DNA from: Sphingobacterium deserti
GTDB taxonomy: Bacteria; Bacteroidota; Bacteroidia; Sphingobacteriales; Sphingobacteriaceae
Direction of reading: 5' to 3'
Length of the DNA: 64,000 nt
Assembly (NCBI RefSeq): GCF_000757725.1
Contig: NZ_JJMU01000008.1
Location: 43,693 to 107,692 of the forward strand
Part shown: positions 25,177 to 33,448 of the stretch, one piece after another
How positions within the stretch are numbered: the stretch's first letter is position 1
How the letters are laid out: each line of letters begins with the position of its first letter
The notes under the pieces: model-generated
Seen by the model: only the letters and a program-made list of their open reading frames with translations
Databases searched by the model: none
Told to the model about the DNA's origin: nothing
Position numbers and translations under genes: made by a program

Positions 25177-26139
25177 TTATTCGCCACTTTCTTTGGCGGC
25201 TAGATAGCGTTCAGCTTCTAGTGCAGCCATACATCCGGTTCCAGCTGCAGTAATTGCTTGTCTATAGACATGATCCTGCACGTCTCCACAAGCGAACACC
25301 CCAGATATATTCGTAGCAGTACTATCCGCACGAGTAATTAGGTAGCCTGTCTCATCCATCTCCAATACACCTTGAAAGAGCTCCGTATTTGGCTTATGAC
25401 CAATAGCCACAAAAAATCCGGTAATATCCAAAATACGTTTTTCGTCACTTACATTGTTTACAACACGAACGCCATTGACGCCCTGTTCATTACCTAAAAT
25501 CTCCTCGGTCTCGGTATTATATAACACCTCTATGTTAGCGGTATTATTGACGCGATGCACCATTGCTTTCGACGCACGGAATTCATCGCGACGAACGAGC
25601 ATATAGACCTTGCGACATAGCTTCGCAAGATACGTTGCTTCCTCAGCGGCGGTATCTCCAGCGCCGACTATCGCAACGTCTTGTCCTTTGAAAAAGAAAC
25701 CGTCACACACGGCGCACGCAGATACACCAAAGCCATTATACTTTTCCTCAGAAGAAAGACCCAACCACTTTGCAGTAGCTCCTGTTGCAATGATAATAGT
25801 TTCTGCGCTGACCCACTTGGAGCCATCAATCTGTACCTTGTGTACAGCACCTTCTTCAGAAAACTCTACTTTAGTTGCGTAACCAAAGCGTACGTCTGTA
25901 CCGAACCGCTCAGCCTGTGCCTTCAAATCTTCCATCATTACAGGTCCTGTGATACCTTGTGGATAGCCAGGAAAGTTATCTACTTCTGTAGTCTGCGTAA
26001 GTTGTCCGCCAGGGACAATACCTGTATACACTACAGGTTTCATATCTGCACGAGCAGCGTATATTGCAGCCGTATATCCTGCAGGTCCAGAACCAATTAT
26101 CAGGCATTTTAAATGCTCTAATTCTTCCGTATTTGTCAT
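25177..26139 (-). CDS. trxB: Thioredoxin reductase
   Basis: A 320-residue flavoenzyme that passes electrons from NADPH to thioredoxin in the cytosol. The FAD-binding motif is IIGSGPAGYTAAIYAAR (about 14-30). The redox-active CAVC is at Cys142-Cys145, the NADPH motif is VGAGDTAAEEA, and the C-terminal FAD segment is GVFACGDVQD. Length and order are canonical. It begins 11 bases after the DnaQ-like exonuclease gene on the same strand, so both probably share the promoter upstream of the nuclease. Confidence 0.95.
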   Translation of the reverse strand: MTNTEELEHLKCLIIGSGPAGYTAAIYAARADMKPVVYTGIVPGGQLTQTTEVDNFPGYPQGITGPVMMEDLKAQAERFGTDVRFGYATKVEFSEEGAVHKVQIDGSKWVSAETIIIATGATAKWLGLSSEEKYNGFGVSACAVCDGFFFKGQDVAIVGAGDTAAEEATYLAKLCRKVYMLVRRDEFRASKAMVHRVNNTANIEVLYNTETEEILGNEQGVNGVRVVNNVSDEKRILDITGFFVAIGHKPNTELFQGVLEMDETGYLITRADSTATNISGVFACGDVQDHVYRQAITAAGTGCMAALEAERYLAAKESGE

Positions 26140-26150
26140 GTATTATTTTT

Positions 26151-27098
26151 TTATTTACCAAATTTACCCTGAAGCTGTTTTAGCATATCCGATGTTATCG
26201 GCTTTGCTTTTTGTTCAGGTTTAGGATTTTGCTCTTTTTTTATTTCTTTCTTTTTATCATCAACATTAACAGTTGAGACCTTCTCCTCTTTCTTCTTATT
26301 TCTGAAGTCGTTCCAAAGACGTTCCAATACCTTCTTTGTATACAAGGGAAAATCGCCGTTTTGCATCCAAGCATAGTAACTCGGCTCTACCTCAAAAACG
26401 TGCGTAACCTTTTTGCCCTTATGCTTGCCAAAGTTTATACAAGCGTCTCCGTCTTCGTCATACACGAGGCGGCCTGCGAAATCAACCGGATTACTTAAGT
26501 TCGTAAACTTATGCAAGGCGTCCACATCATTCACTACGGGCGTAGAAACGTTGCCGTGTTTATCTTCAAAAGCTATTCCTTCATACTTCGATAATTGCGC
26601 TTTCAACACCTCGAAGGTGGCACGAACATCCGCTTCCGCTGTATGGGCATTGTCTAAGTTTGTGTCGCAATAAAATTTGTAGGCCGCTTTCAGCGTACGT
26701 TGCTCCATCTGATGGAATATATTCTGCACGTCCACGAATGCACGCCCCTCAAGTGAGAAATCAATGCCTGCGCGTAAAAATTCTTCCATCAGCATCGGCA
26801 CATCGAATTTGTTAGAGTTGTAGCCTGCCAAATCAGCGTCAGCAATGAAATCACGAACTTCCGCAGCGCGTGTACGAAACGGCCCTAGATCTTTAACATC
26901 TTCGTCATAAATACCGTGAAACATAGAAGATTCTGCGGGTATAGGCATCTCTGGATTGATACGCATTGTCAACACTTCTTCTCCTCCATCTGGCGATACT
27001 TTTAATACGCAGAGCTCAACGATACGATCAGTTGCTATATTGACACCCGTAGTCTCCAAATCGAAAAAGGCCAACGGCCGTTTTAATTTTAATTCCAT
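26151..27098 (-). CDS. DnaQ-like 3'-5' exonuclease with C-terminal FGKHKGK domain
   Basis: A 315-residue protein. Residues about 8-175 are a DEDDh exonuclease: FFDLETTGV (DxE), the second Asp in GYNSNKFDVPM, and HTAEADVRAT. Residues about 215-262 carry the short DUF3820-like domain (INFGKHKGK...SYYAWMQNGDFP), which is often attached to exonuclease X-type proteins. The last 50 residues are rich in Lys and Glu and probably disordered. It is likely a DNA repair or proofreading-like nuclease, not part of the replicative polymerase operon. A -7 box TATTTTTG lies on the minus strand at 27129-27136. Confidence 0.85.
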   Translation of the reverse strand: MELKLKRPLAFFDLETTGVNIATDRIVELCVLKVSPDGGEEVLTMRINPEMPIPAESSMFHGIYDEDVKDLGPFRTRAAEVRDFIADADLAGYNSNKFDVPMLMEEFLRAGIDFSLEGRAFVDVQNIFHQMEQRTLKAAYKFYCDTNLDNAHTAEADVRATFEVLKAQLSKYEGIAFEDKHGNVSTPVVNDVDALHKFTNLSNPVDFAGRLVYDEDGDACINFGKHKGKKVTHVFEVEPSYYAWMQNGDFPLYTKKVLERLWNDFRNKKKEEKVSTVNVDDKKKEIKKEQNPKPEQKAKPITSDMLKQLQGKFGK

Positions 27099-27128
27099 CT
27101 ACTAAAGATTGCTAAAATACTTGAACAA

Positions 27129-27136
27129 CAAAAATA
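27129..27136 (-). promoter_or_regulatory. -7 box of the DnaQ-like/trxB unit
   Basis: TATTTTTG on the minus strand, 30 bases before the start codon at 27098. The leader would be about 25 bases. Confidence 0.45.
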
Positions 27137-27292
27137 CAAAACTCTTTTGGTGTTATCTTATCGGCTTGAAATTAATGACACTATTCTCACGTACAAGTAA
27201 GGTCTTTAACGATACCTTTTAATTGTTTCAAAATTTTACGTTAAGCAGCTACTATTCCGAGGTCTGAAGGAATACTTCGTGTTATGCTGCAC

Positions 27293-27323
27293 AAAAAAGC
27301 CGGAGTCTAGAACAGACTTCGGC
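27293..27323 (-). terminator. Terminator of the pyrE/SRPBCC unit
   Basis: A 10-base-pair stem with one G-U pair (27299-27308 with 27314-27323, five-base loop) is followed in the minus direction by six U. It starts 24 bases after the SRPBCC stop. Confidence 0.85.
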
Positions 27324-27346
27324 CGGTAAATTTTGCACCTCTTGGG

Positions 27347-27745
27347 CTAGCCCATAATTTGTTTTAACGTATTTACTTGATGATCGACAAGTTTTTGCAA
27401 GGGGCCGGACGCCATCATTTTCATCATCATATTCAACTCTGCTTCTATGACAAAGGTGGCATTCGTTTGGTTATCGCTATTCTCGGCCAGTTTCCAACGC
27501 AATGTCATAGCAAATGGAGTTTCTGTCGTAGGTACACAAACTAATTCTTTGTTTTCAATGCGCTGACTCATCTTTAGTGCTAGCTTCGCCATGTTCTTGA
27601 TTGTGAAGCTGGCTTCATCAGTGGTTGATGTCCAATTATAAATATTTTCCGGCATCAACTGCTCATGGTTATTCAAGTCTGCCAAAAATGCATAAACCTC
27701 TGCAACGGGCTTATTGATATCAATAGTATTTTGGATGATAGTCAT
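27347..27745 (-). CDS. SRPBCC-fold (polyketide cyclase-like) protein
   Basis: A 132-residue cytosolic protein with the START/SRPBCC helix-grip pattern: N-terminal strand TIIQNTIDINKPVAEVYAFLADLNNHEQLMP, central strands (WTSTTDEASFTI, MTLRWKL), and a long C-terminal helix GPLQKLVDHQVNTLKQIMG. Proteins of this fold bind hydrophobic ligands in a central cavity; the Bacteroidota member found after pyrE is conserved but uncharacterised. It lies 19 bases after pyrE and has a terminator behind it, indicating a two-gene operon. Confidence 0.82.
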   Translation of the reverse strand: MTIIQNTIDINKPVAEVYAFLADLNNHEQLMPENIYNWTSTTDEASFTIKNMAKLALKMSQRIENKELVCVPTTETPFAMTLRWKLAENSDNQTNATFVIEAELNMMMKMMASGPLQKLVDHQVNTLKQIMG

Positions 27746-27764
27746 ACGCGATATGATTTAAGAA

Positions 27765-28409
27765 TTATTCTCCTGTCCAAGCAGATGGATCTTTTTTCCA
27801 TTGCTCCAATAAGGCTACATCAGATTCAAGCACATAGCTATTTGTTACAGCCACTTTTATAAGTGCATCATAATTACACAAACTGAAAAACGGGCATTTT
27901 GCATCGGCAAAATTATTGATCGCAGCGTCAAATCCATAGGTAAAGATAGACACAAGCCCCACCACATTACAACCTGCTTCGCGCAACGCTTCAACTGCTT
28001 GTAAACTACTTTTTCCCGTAGAAATGAGGTCTTCGATCACAACGACACGCTGGCCACTCACGATTTCACCTTCTATCAAATTTTGACGACCATGACCTTT
28101 CGCACTGCTGCGCACATAGGTAAACGGTAAACCCAAATCCTGTGCGACTAACACACCCTGCGGAATCCCAGCCGTGGCAACGCCAGAAATCATTTCTACT
28201 GTTCCAAATTCTTCTTGGATAAGCTGGGAAAGTTTTTGACGGATATACGTTCGGATAGCGGGGTATGATAAGGTAATACGATTATCACAATAAATTGGAG
28301 ACTTCCAACCTGACGCCCATGTAAAAGGGTTTTTAGGTTGTAATTTTATTGCTTTAATTTGCAATAAGGATTCTGCAACTTTTTGTTCAACCTCATTTAA
28401 ATTATTCAT
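27765..28409 (-). CDS. pyrE: Orotate phosphoribosyltransferase
   Basis: Makes OMP from orotate and PRPP in pyrimidine synthesis. The 214-residue protein has the orotate loop LQPKNPFTWASGWKSPIYCDNR near the start and the PRPP-binding motif VVVIEDLISTGKS at about 117-129. The start ATG at 28409 overlaps the divergent NUDIX ATG at 28408 through a shared CATG. A -7 box TAAATTTG (28414-28421, minus strand) is only four bases upstream, predicting a leaderless mRNA whose promoter lies inside the NUDIX coding region. Confidence 0.95.
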   Translation of the reverse strand: MNNLNEVEQKVAESLLQIKAIKLQPKNPFTWASGWKSPIYCDNRITLSYPAIRTYIRQKLSQLIQEEFGTVEMISGVATAGIPQGVLVAQDLGLPFTYVRSSAKGHGRQNLIEGEIVSGQRVVVIEDLISTGKSSLQAVEALREAGCNVVGLVSIFTYGFDAAINNFADAKCPFFSLCNYDALIKVAVTNSYVLESDVALLEQWKKDPSAWTGE

Positions 28410-29016
28410 GGCACAAATTTATAAAATTTATATGAACGAATCTCAGCTAATTTTAGCTGAATTTGTACCTAAAAAACTACATATTGTCCAAACAATTGGT
28501 TTACAAGATATTGACCTCGAAAAACTTTTCCAAGCCTCGAAAAATAAGGCGACCAAAGGCATCACTTACCTCTACGTACATCCTGATGCAGAGCGGGTTT
28601 TTAAGAGTCTTTTGCAAAAAAGCAATATCATTAAAGCTGCTGGCGGTATTGTAAAAAATGGTGATGGCGAATACTTGTTTATACACCGTTTAGGAAAGTG
28701 GGATCTGCCAAAAGGGAAAGTAGAGGATAACGAGAAGATGCGGGATGCCGCCCTCCGGGAGGTTGAAGAGGAATGTGGTATCCGTGTGAACTACCTGGGA
28801 AAAAAATTGCATACGACTTACCACACCTATGTGATGCGTGGGAAGTTTGTGCTTAAGCAAACGAAATGGTATGACATGGGGGTTAACAAATCTCCTGATC
28901 TTATTCCTCAGCTCGAGGAAGATATAACAGATGCACGTTGGATCAGTAAGGATGATCTGGACATCGTGAGGGAAAATACATATCCGCTGATAGCGCAAAT
29001 CATTAAAGATTTATAA
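28408..29016 (+). CDS. NUDIX hydrolase with N-terminal extension
   Basis: A 202-residue protein. Residues 1-68 form a Bacteroidota-specific N-terminal domain (KIYMNESQLILAEF, ITYLYVHPDAERVFKSL). Residues about 72-200 are a NUDIX fold with box G103-KVEDNE-KMRDAALREVEEECGI, whose REVEEE residues bind metal. Substrates may be dinucleoside polyphosphates or damaged nucleotides; none can be chosen. The start at 28408 is shared back-to-back with pyrE. An internal ATG at 28432 is possible, but the residues before it fit the conserved first strand. Confidence 0.85.
   Translation: MAQIYKIYMNESQLILAEFVPKKLHIVQTIGLQDIDLEKLFQASKNKATKGITYLYVHPDAERVFKSLLQKSNIIKAAGGIVKNGDGEYLFIHRLGKWDLPKGKVEDNEKMRDAALREVEEECGIRVNYLGKKLHTTYHTYVMRGKFVLKQTKWYDMGVNKSPDLIPQLEEDITDARWISKDDLDIVRENTYPLIAQIIKDL
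28414..28421 (-). promoter_or_regulatory. -7 box abutting pyrE start
   Basis: TAAATTTG on the minus strand ends four bases before the pyrE ATG. It lies within the first codons of the divergent NUDIX gene. Confidence 0.55.
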
Positions 29017-29022
29017 AAGAGA

Positions 29023-29043
29023 AAGGGGGTGTCCTGCCCCCTT
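29023..29043. terminator. Weak hairpin after the NUDIX gene
   Basis: A 7-base-pair stem of mostly G-C pairs (29023-29029 with 29037-29043, seven-base loop) follows the NUDIX stop by six bases, between convergent genes. No U-tract follows on the plus strand, so termination efficiency is uncertain. Confidence 0.5.
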
Positions 29044-29076
29044 CCATCATCTAAACATAAAACTTAACACTTACCG

Positions 29077-29553
29077 CTATCCGGCCACATTGCTATCGCT
29101 TTGTGGCATCACATCTGTTTTACTTTTTCCTTTAAATCCACCTGGCTTGCGCATCACTTTTTGCTTTCTTCCTTCGGCCATCTTTTCTTTCAACAATTCC
29201 TGCTGTTCGGCAGTTAACACGTTAGCCATCTCTTGATGCATCCCTTTTGATGTTTCTCGCCATTTTTGTTGCATTTCTTTCATCGTGTCGCGGTGCGCCA
29301 ACTGTCGTTTGGCCTGTTCCAGTTGAATGGCATACACTTCATTGCGCTGTTTGTTTGTGAATTTTAGTTCTTTGTCTAACCGCTCGGTTTTCATTTTTGC
29401 AATTTCTTCCGGATTGCGATTTTCCGCATGCCGCTGATGGCGCACATGTTTCCGCTCTTTCCGAACTGAACGCTCTGCGCTTTGTTGTTCCTGTGCAAAT
29501 GTTGCTAAACTGATTCCTGAAAACAGTATGGCTAATGATAGGATCTTTTTCAT
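29077..29553 (-). CDS. Small periplasmic Spy/DUF4890-like helical protein
   Basis: A 158-residue exported protein (signal peptide ending near LATFAQ). The mature part is very basic and helical, with charged pairs RKERKHVRHQRH, then EIAKMKTERLDKELKFTNKQRNEVYAIQLEQAKRQ and MANVLTAEQQELLKEKMAEGR. The LT-x-EQ motif occurs in CpxP/Spy-type proteins and in DUF4890 of Bacteroidota, which may act as periplasmic chaperones or metal-responsive factors. The link to Spy is by pattern only. It stands alone upstream of the tRNA gene. Confidence 0.65.
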   Translation of the reverse strand: MKKILSLAILFSGISLATFAQEQQSAERSVRKERKHVRHQRHAENRNPEEIAKMKTERLDKELKFTNKQRNEVYAIQLEQAKRQLAHRDTMKEMQQKWRETSKGMHQEMANVLTAEQQELLKEKMAEGRKQKVMRKPGGFKGKSKTDVMPQSDSNVAG

Positions 29554-29802
29554 ATGCTTATTCGTTTAATAAAATATATTTCTTGTTACTTTTAAAGGAT
29601 AGATCGCTGAGATAGACAAACGTTTAAATTAACGGTCGTTAAATTATGTTAATGGATTCAAACCGCACACAATTATCTCCTCTGCAGGATGAACAAAAAT
29701 AAATAGGTTAAAAATCAGCCACTTTACAGAAACATCCATAATATATTTTGGATTACATAAAACAACTTCTATATTTGCAACGTCAAACAAGGATAACAGC
29801 AA

Positions 29803-29884
29803 GCCCAGCTGGCGGAATTGGTAGACGCGTTGGTCTCAAACACCAATATCTTCGGATGTGCCGGTTCGACTCCGGCGCTGGGTA
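29803..29884 (+). tRNA. tRNA-Leu (anticodon CAA)
   Basis: The cloverleaf is complete. The acceptor stem GCCCAGC pairs with GCTGGGT (first pair G-U). The D arm includes GGTAGACGC. The five-base-pair anticodon stem TTGGT/ACCAA encloses loop CTCAAAC, with anticodon CAA at 29837-29839 reading UUG. A long variable arm (TATCTTCGGATGT) marks a class II tRNA, and the T arm contains GGTTCGACTCC. CCA is not encoded. A terminator follows at once. Confidence 0.97.
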
Positions 29885-29886
29885 CA

Positions 29887-29920
29887 AAAAAAAGCGAGCT
29901 GTAAAAGGTTCGCTTTTTTT
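29887..29920 (+). terminator. tRNA-Leu terminator
   Basis: An 11-base-pair stem (29887-29897 with 29910-29920, loop 12 bases), rich in A-U pairs and ending in seven U. It starts three bases after the tRNA. Confidence 0.88.
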
Positions 29921-30020
29921 ATTATACTTTTAGTCTCCTACCGAAGATTGTGTAAAATTCACTAACGCACAAAGTTAATATAGACAACGAAGCTAAGTAG
30001 CAAAAAAATGCTCACAGACT

Positions 30021-31049
30021 TTACCATTGCTCAGCAAGCCTATCTGCTTTCTCCTTTCCGTAGAGCTTGGTAAGGACGTTTGTTATGAGAGGTTGTAAAT
30101 CCATCTCCGTATTGGGATAAGCCCAATGGTTTATCGCGGCAGCGGTACACAGTGCTTTTAGCGTGTGCGGATTGTAGAGAAACATGGGACGGAGGTTGAA
30201 AATTTGCCGGTCCTGAATCGCACGTATTCCTGCGAACTCCTTCTTTTCGTAAAATATGGTCGGACTATCATTCCACATGACAATCATATCTGGATTCCAG
30301 TGAATAAGCGTTTCGGCACTAATATTAGGTTGATCCACGTCAAATGGACAAACATTTTCAACGCCGGCCATCGTGAGGCAGGTGTGCATCATACTGTTGG
30401 TTCCAGTTGTGGAGAAAACGCGTCCGTATGCCCAGGCGAAATACACGCGTCTTTTTGTTTGGTTTGAGTCTACACGTTCCTGCATTTTCACAATTTCCTG
30501 TTTAACAAACGAAACCAACTCTGCTCCTCGCTCACCTGTGCCAGTGAGGGTAGCCATGTCCTGCACCGTTTTAAAAACATCGTCATACAGTTCAGCCTTA
30601 ACCGCGTAGACCGTTAGTCCCGCTTGTCGAAGCGCATTGATTAAATCTTCGTGAGCGGCATACGCCACAACCAAATCTGGCTTCGCAGCGATTATCTGCT
30701 CTAAATTCGCCGTATTGCCCATTCCAAAGGAGGGCAATCTTTTCTCCAAAATTCGATTATCCATACTTCCATAATACGGAAACAGCTCCTCACTTACATA
30801 TACATCGTTAAACACCCCCACAATTTTGTCCTCAGCGTGCAACATATATATCGCGTCGAGCGCGGGCTCATAGAGACATACGATGCGTTCTGCTGGCTTA
30901 TCTAGGGCAATTTGTTCACCCGACGCATCTACGACAGATACCATTCCGCTTGTTTTTGCTCGTTGCGCCGCCGGATCTGTACAGCTCGCTGCTACAACTG
31001 CTATCGCTGCAATCAAGAGCACAACAGCCACATTCATTCTTTTTTTCAT
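30021..31049 (-). CDS. Periplasmic-binding-type lipoprotein for iron-siderophore or cobalamin uptake
   Basis: A 342-residue protein of the PF01497 (FhuD/BtuF/FecB-like) family. The signal ends in a lipobox AVVAASC (Cys23). Two lobes are joined by a long helix: the first has RIVCLYEPALDAIYMLHAEDKIVGV and KPDLVVAYAAHEDLINALRQAGLTVY; the second has WNPDMIVMWNDSPTIFY and AIQDRQIFNLRP. The family passes ligand to BtuCD/FhuBC-type permeases. No permease or ATPase gene adjoins it; the only linked gene is the TonB receptor immediately upstream on the same strand (11-base gap). The ligand is not determined; siderophore is favoured by the receptor type. Confidence 0.85.
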   Translation of the reverse strand: MKKRMNVAVVLLIAAIAVVAASCTDPAAQRAKTSGMVSVVDASGEQIALDKPAERIVCLYEPALDAIYMLHAEDKIVGVFNDVYVSEELFPYYGSMDNRILEKRLPSFGMGNTANLEQIIAAKPDLVVAYAAHEDLINALRQAGLTVYAVKAELYDDVFKTVQDMATLTGTGERGAELVSFVKQEIVKMQERVDSNQTKRRVYFAWAYGRVFSTTGTNSMMHTCLTMAGVENVCPFDVDQPNISAETLIHWNPDMIVMWNDSPTIFYEKKEFAGIRAIQDRQIFNLRPMFLYNPHTLKALCTAAAINHWAYPNTEMDLQPLITNVLTKLYGKEKADRLAEQW

Positions 31050-31060
31050 CTTTTAACCTT

Positions 31061-33232
31061 TTATAGATTTACACCTAATGATAGCCTGGCATGGATTGGT
31101 GGCAACTGAACCCAATAATACATATCACCTGCTGTATTCCGCCAAGCTGTTGAATACAGTTTATCGTTGAGCACATTATTCACGATCAAATTAATACGAT
31201 ATTTTTCGTTGCTCCAGCCAGCGCCCACATCCAATCGAAAAAGATCTTTCATAGGCTCAGCATGACTATAAATGATGCGTTCGCTCCTGCCCGAGAGTAA
31301 TTGGTAACCAGCCGAGACGGTAAAACCATTTAATTTCTTAAAGGGCAATAGGTAGTTGAGCCAGGTGTTTTGAATATGGTTCACACGATTTATCGTCGGA
31401 AGGCCAATGTTTTCCGGATTTAATTCATCTTCCGTAATCTTCGAATCGGTATATGCGTAATTTACTACTACGTTCAATCCTTTGGCCAACTGTCCTTTCA
31501 TATCAAATTCGACACCTCTTGATACGCTCGCTCCTGTTTGCAACATCAAATTAGAAACGGGGTCTGGCGTGATCAATCGGTTTCGCTGAATATGATAAAC
31601 GGCAAGTGTCGTATTCCATCTTCCATCCATCCAGTCGCGTTTTAAGCCGGCTTCATAATTTATGCCCCTTAACGGTCTCAATGCATCTCCATTTACAGAA
31701 ATTCCAGATTGTGGAAGATAGCTTTGGTCGTGCAAAAAGTAAAGTGCCGTCTGCGCATCCAGCATGTAATTCACGCCAAATCGAGGTGTCAACACCACAT
31801 CGTTAGTTTCCGTTTCCGCACCATAATCGTTTGATTGTCCATTTGAAGCCGTCAATCTTAAGCCCAATGAGACACGCAATTTTTCGTTGAAAAATAACAT
31901 TTCGTCCATTGCATAGGCAGAGGCGTAAAACATCGTTCTATGTATGCGGTTCCCTTCGGTAGAAAGGTCGTTTTCCGAGGTGAAGTCTCCTCCCACGCCA
32001 TTGTTCATAACCGTACCTGCGTAAATAGGATTCGAAATAGAGAGCGGATAAACGGAGGTGGCCGTTCCCCAACTGTCAAGACTGCGAGAAGATTTATTGT
32101 TAATATCGACACCCATGACCATATTATGCAAAATTGCTCCAGTCTTGAACCGACCATTAACATATGTTTGTGCCGAGAAGACACCATATTTGCTCGAATC
32201 GAAAACCAGGTTTCGGTCCAGGATATCAATGTTATCTGGATTTGTTCCGTTCACCCAAAACAAAGTACCATTGTATCTGCTATTGATATAGGCAAGCCTC
32301 GTTGAGAGCTGCCAGCTATCGCTGAAACGATTTTGATAGGTCAGAAATATATTGTGGTCGTTGCCCACAAACGGGCGTATACTAGGATCTGTGATAGTAA
32401 AATCTCGTGGTAGCGTTCCGAATCCGTAGGGTGACATTTGCGCTTCGCTAAGGAGTAAATAATTCAATTGCTGGTAAATATATTCCGCTGTAATTGAGGA
32501 TCGATCGTTCAGTTTGTATTTCAGCGAAGGAGCGAAAAGAATGCGATTATTACGATCATGCTGCAAGAAACCATTGCTCTTCATACCCATTACATTTAAG
32601 CGGTATTGAAGTTTATTAGCCTTGTCCACTTGCCCATCCAAATCCACAGCAGCTCGCAATAGGCCAAAGCTACCTGTAAGAAAATCCACTTGTCGTCGAG
32701 TTTCACCTGTGGGCTTTTTCGTAACGATGTTAAATGAACCGGATGGATCACTCATGGCATTCATAAAGCCGCTGGGGCCTTTCTGGAATTCGACACGATC
32801 AATAATGGCTACATCATCTCCAATAGGTCCCTTTCCTAAGGGGCGTAAGTCTACACCGTTTCGCTGTGCACTGATGTAGCCGCCCCGCGAGTAAATATCA
32901 GGAGAAATACCGTTGTGTAATTCTTCGCGGAATGTTCCGCTTACATTCCGGGTAACGCTCTCATTTAAATTACTGATTGCTTGATCGCGAAAAACTTCGC
33001 CATCCAATACTTGGATATTCTGGGGGAGTTTCAATAGCGAAGTCTCTAACCGCAAACCTTCAGACATCTGCTTGGGATTGTACTTTTTGTAATATTTTGA
33101 AGAAACTTCAACGTCTTGTATTTTGAAGGATTTTAACGTATCTGTAGCTATTTCAAAAGAAGACTCTTGCGCATTTAATAATAGGGGAAGGCAAATTATA
33201 GCACTTGCCAATACTTTTTCGACGGAAACCAT
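31061..33232 (-). CDS. TonB-dependent siderophore-type receptor
   Basis: A 723-residue outer-membrane receptor. After the signal (ending near LLNAQE), the N-terminus has FKIQDVEVSSKYY as a TonB-box-like segment. The plug shows LLKLPQNIQVLDGEVFRDQAISNLNESV and IDRVEFQKGPSGFMNAMSDPSGSFNIVTKKPTG, typical of the FhuA/FpvA siderophore class (TIGR01783-like). The barrel ends in the aromatic-rich HARLSLGVNL. It precedes the periplasmic-binding lipoprotein by 11 bases, forming a two-gene import unit. No Fur box or cobalamin riboswitch was recognised in the 216 bases upstream. Confidence 0.9.
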   Translation of the reverse strand: MVSVEKVLASAIICLPLLLNAQESSFEIATDTLKSFKIQDVEVSSKYYKKYNPKQMSEGLRLETSLLKLPQNIQVLDGEVFRDQAISNLNESVTRNVSGTFREELHNGISPDIYSRGGYISAQRNGVDLRPLGKGPIGDDVAIIDRVEFQKGPSGFMNAMSDPSGSFNIVTKKPTGETRRQVDFLTGSFGLLRAAVDLDGQVDKANKLQYRLNVMGMKSNGFLQHDRNNRILFAPSLKYKLNDRSSITAEYIYQQLNYLLLSEAQMSPYGFGTLPRDFTITDPSIRPFVGNDHNIFLTYQNRFSDSWQLSTRLAYINSRYNGTLFWVNGTNPDNIDILDRNLVFDSSKYGVFSAQTYVNGRFKTGAILHNMVMGVDINNKSSRSLDSWGTATSVYPLSISNPIYAGTVMNNGVGGDFTSENDLSTEGNRIHRTMFYASAYAMDEMLFFNEKLRVSLGLRLTASNGQSNDYGAETETNDVVLTPRFGVNYMLDAQTALYFLHDQSYLPQSGISVNGDALRPLRGINYEAGLKRDWMDGRWNTTLAVYHIQRNRLITPDPVSNLMLQTGASVSRGVEFDMKGQLAKGLNVVVNYAYTDSKITEDELNPENIGLPTINRVNHIQNTWLNYLLPFKKLNGFTVSAGYQLLSGRSERIIYSHAEPMKDLFRLDVGAGWSNEKYRINLIVNNVLNDKLYSTAWRNTAGDMYYWVQLPPIHARLSLGVNL

Positions 33233-33398
33233 ATACCGGATGTGATAAGTAACTAAACCACACGCAAACTAAAGGTTCGGTCTTAAAATTTCATAAGAAC
33301 AATATTAAAATAGTCTTAAAGAAAATTACCTAATTACACAAATAGGTGGAAAATGAGTGTTAGTGAGATAAAACCGTCTAATGAGATTTATATATAGC

Positions 33399-33426
33399 AA
33401 AAAAGGCAAGCGTCATGCTTACCTTT
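33399..33426 (-). terminator. Terminator of the PhoB-like regulator gene
   Basis: A 10-position stem with one C/A mismatch (33402-33411 with 33417-33426, loop five) is followed in the minus direction by six U. It lies 22 bases after the regulator stop. Confidence 0.75.
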
Positions 33427-33448
33427 CGTTATTAAGATCTGTATGAAA

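Noticed and set aside
33233..33448. Search for a cobalamin riboswitch or Fur box before the siderophore-type receptor.
   Set aside because: No B12-box (GCCACTG) or clear palindrome was present; regulation cannot be assigned.
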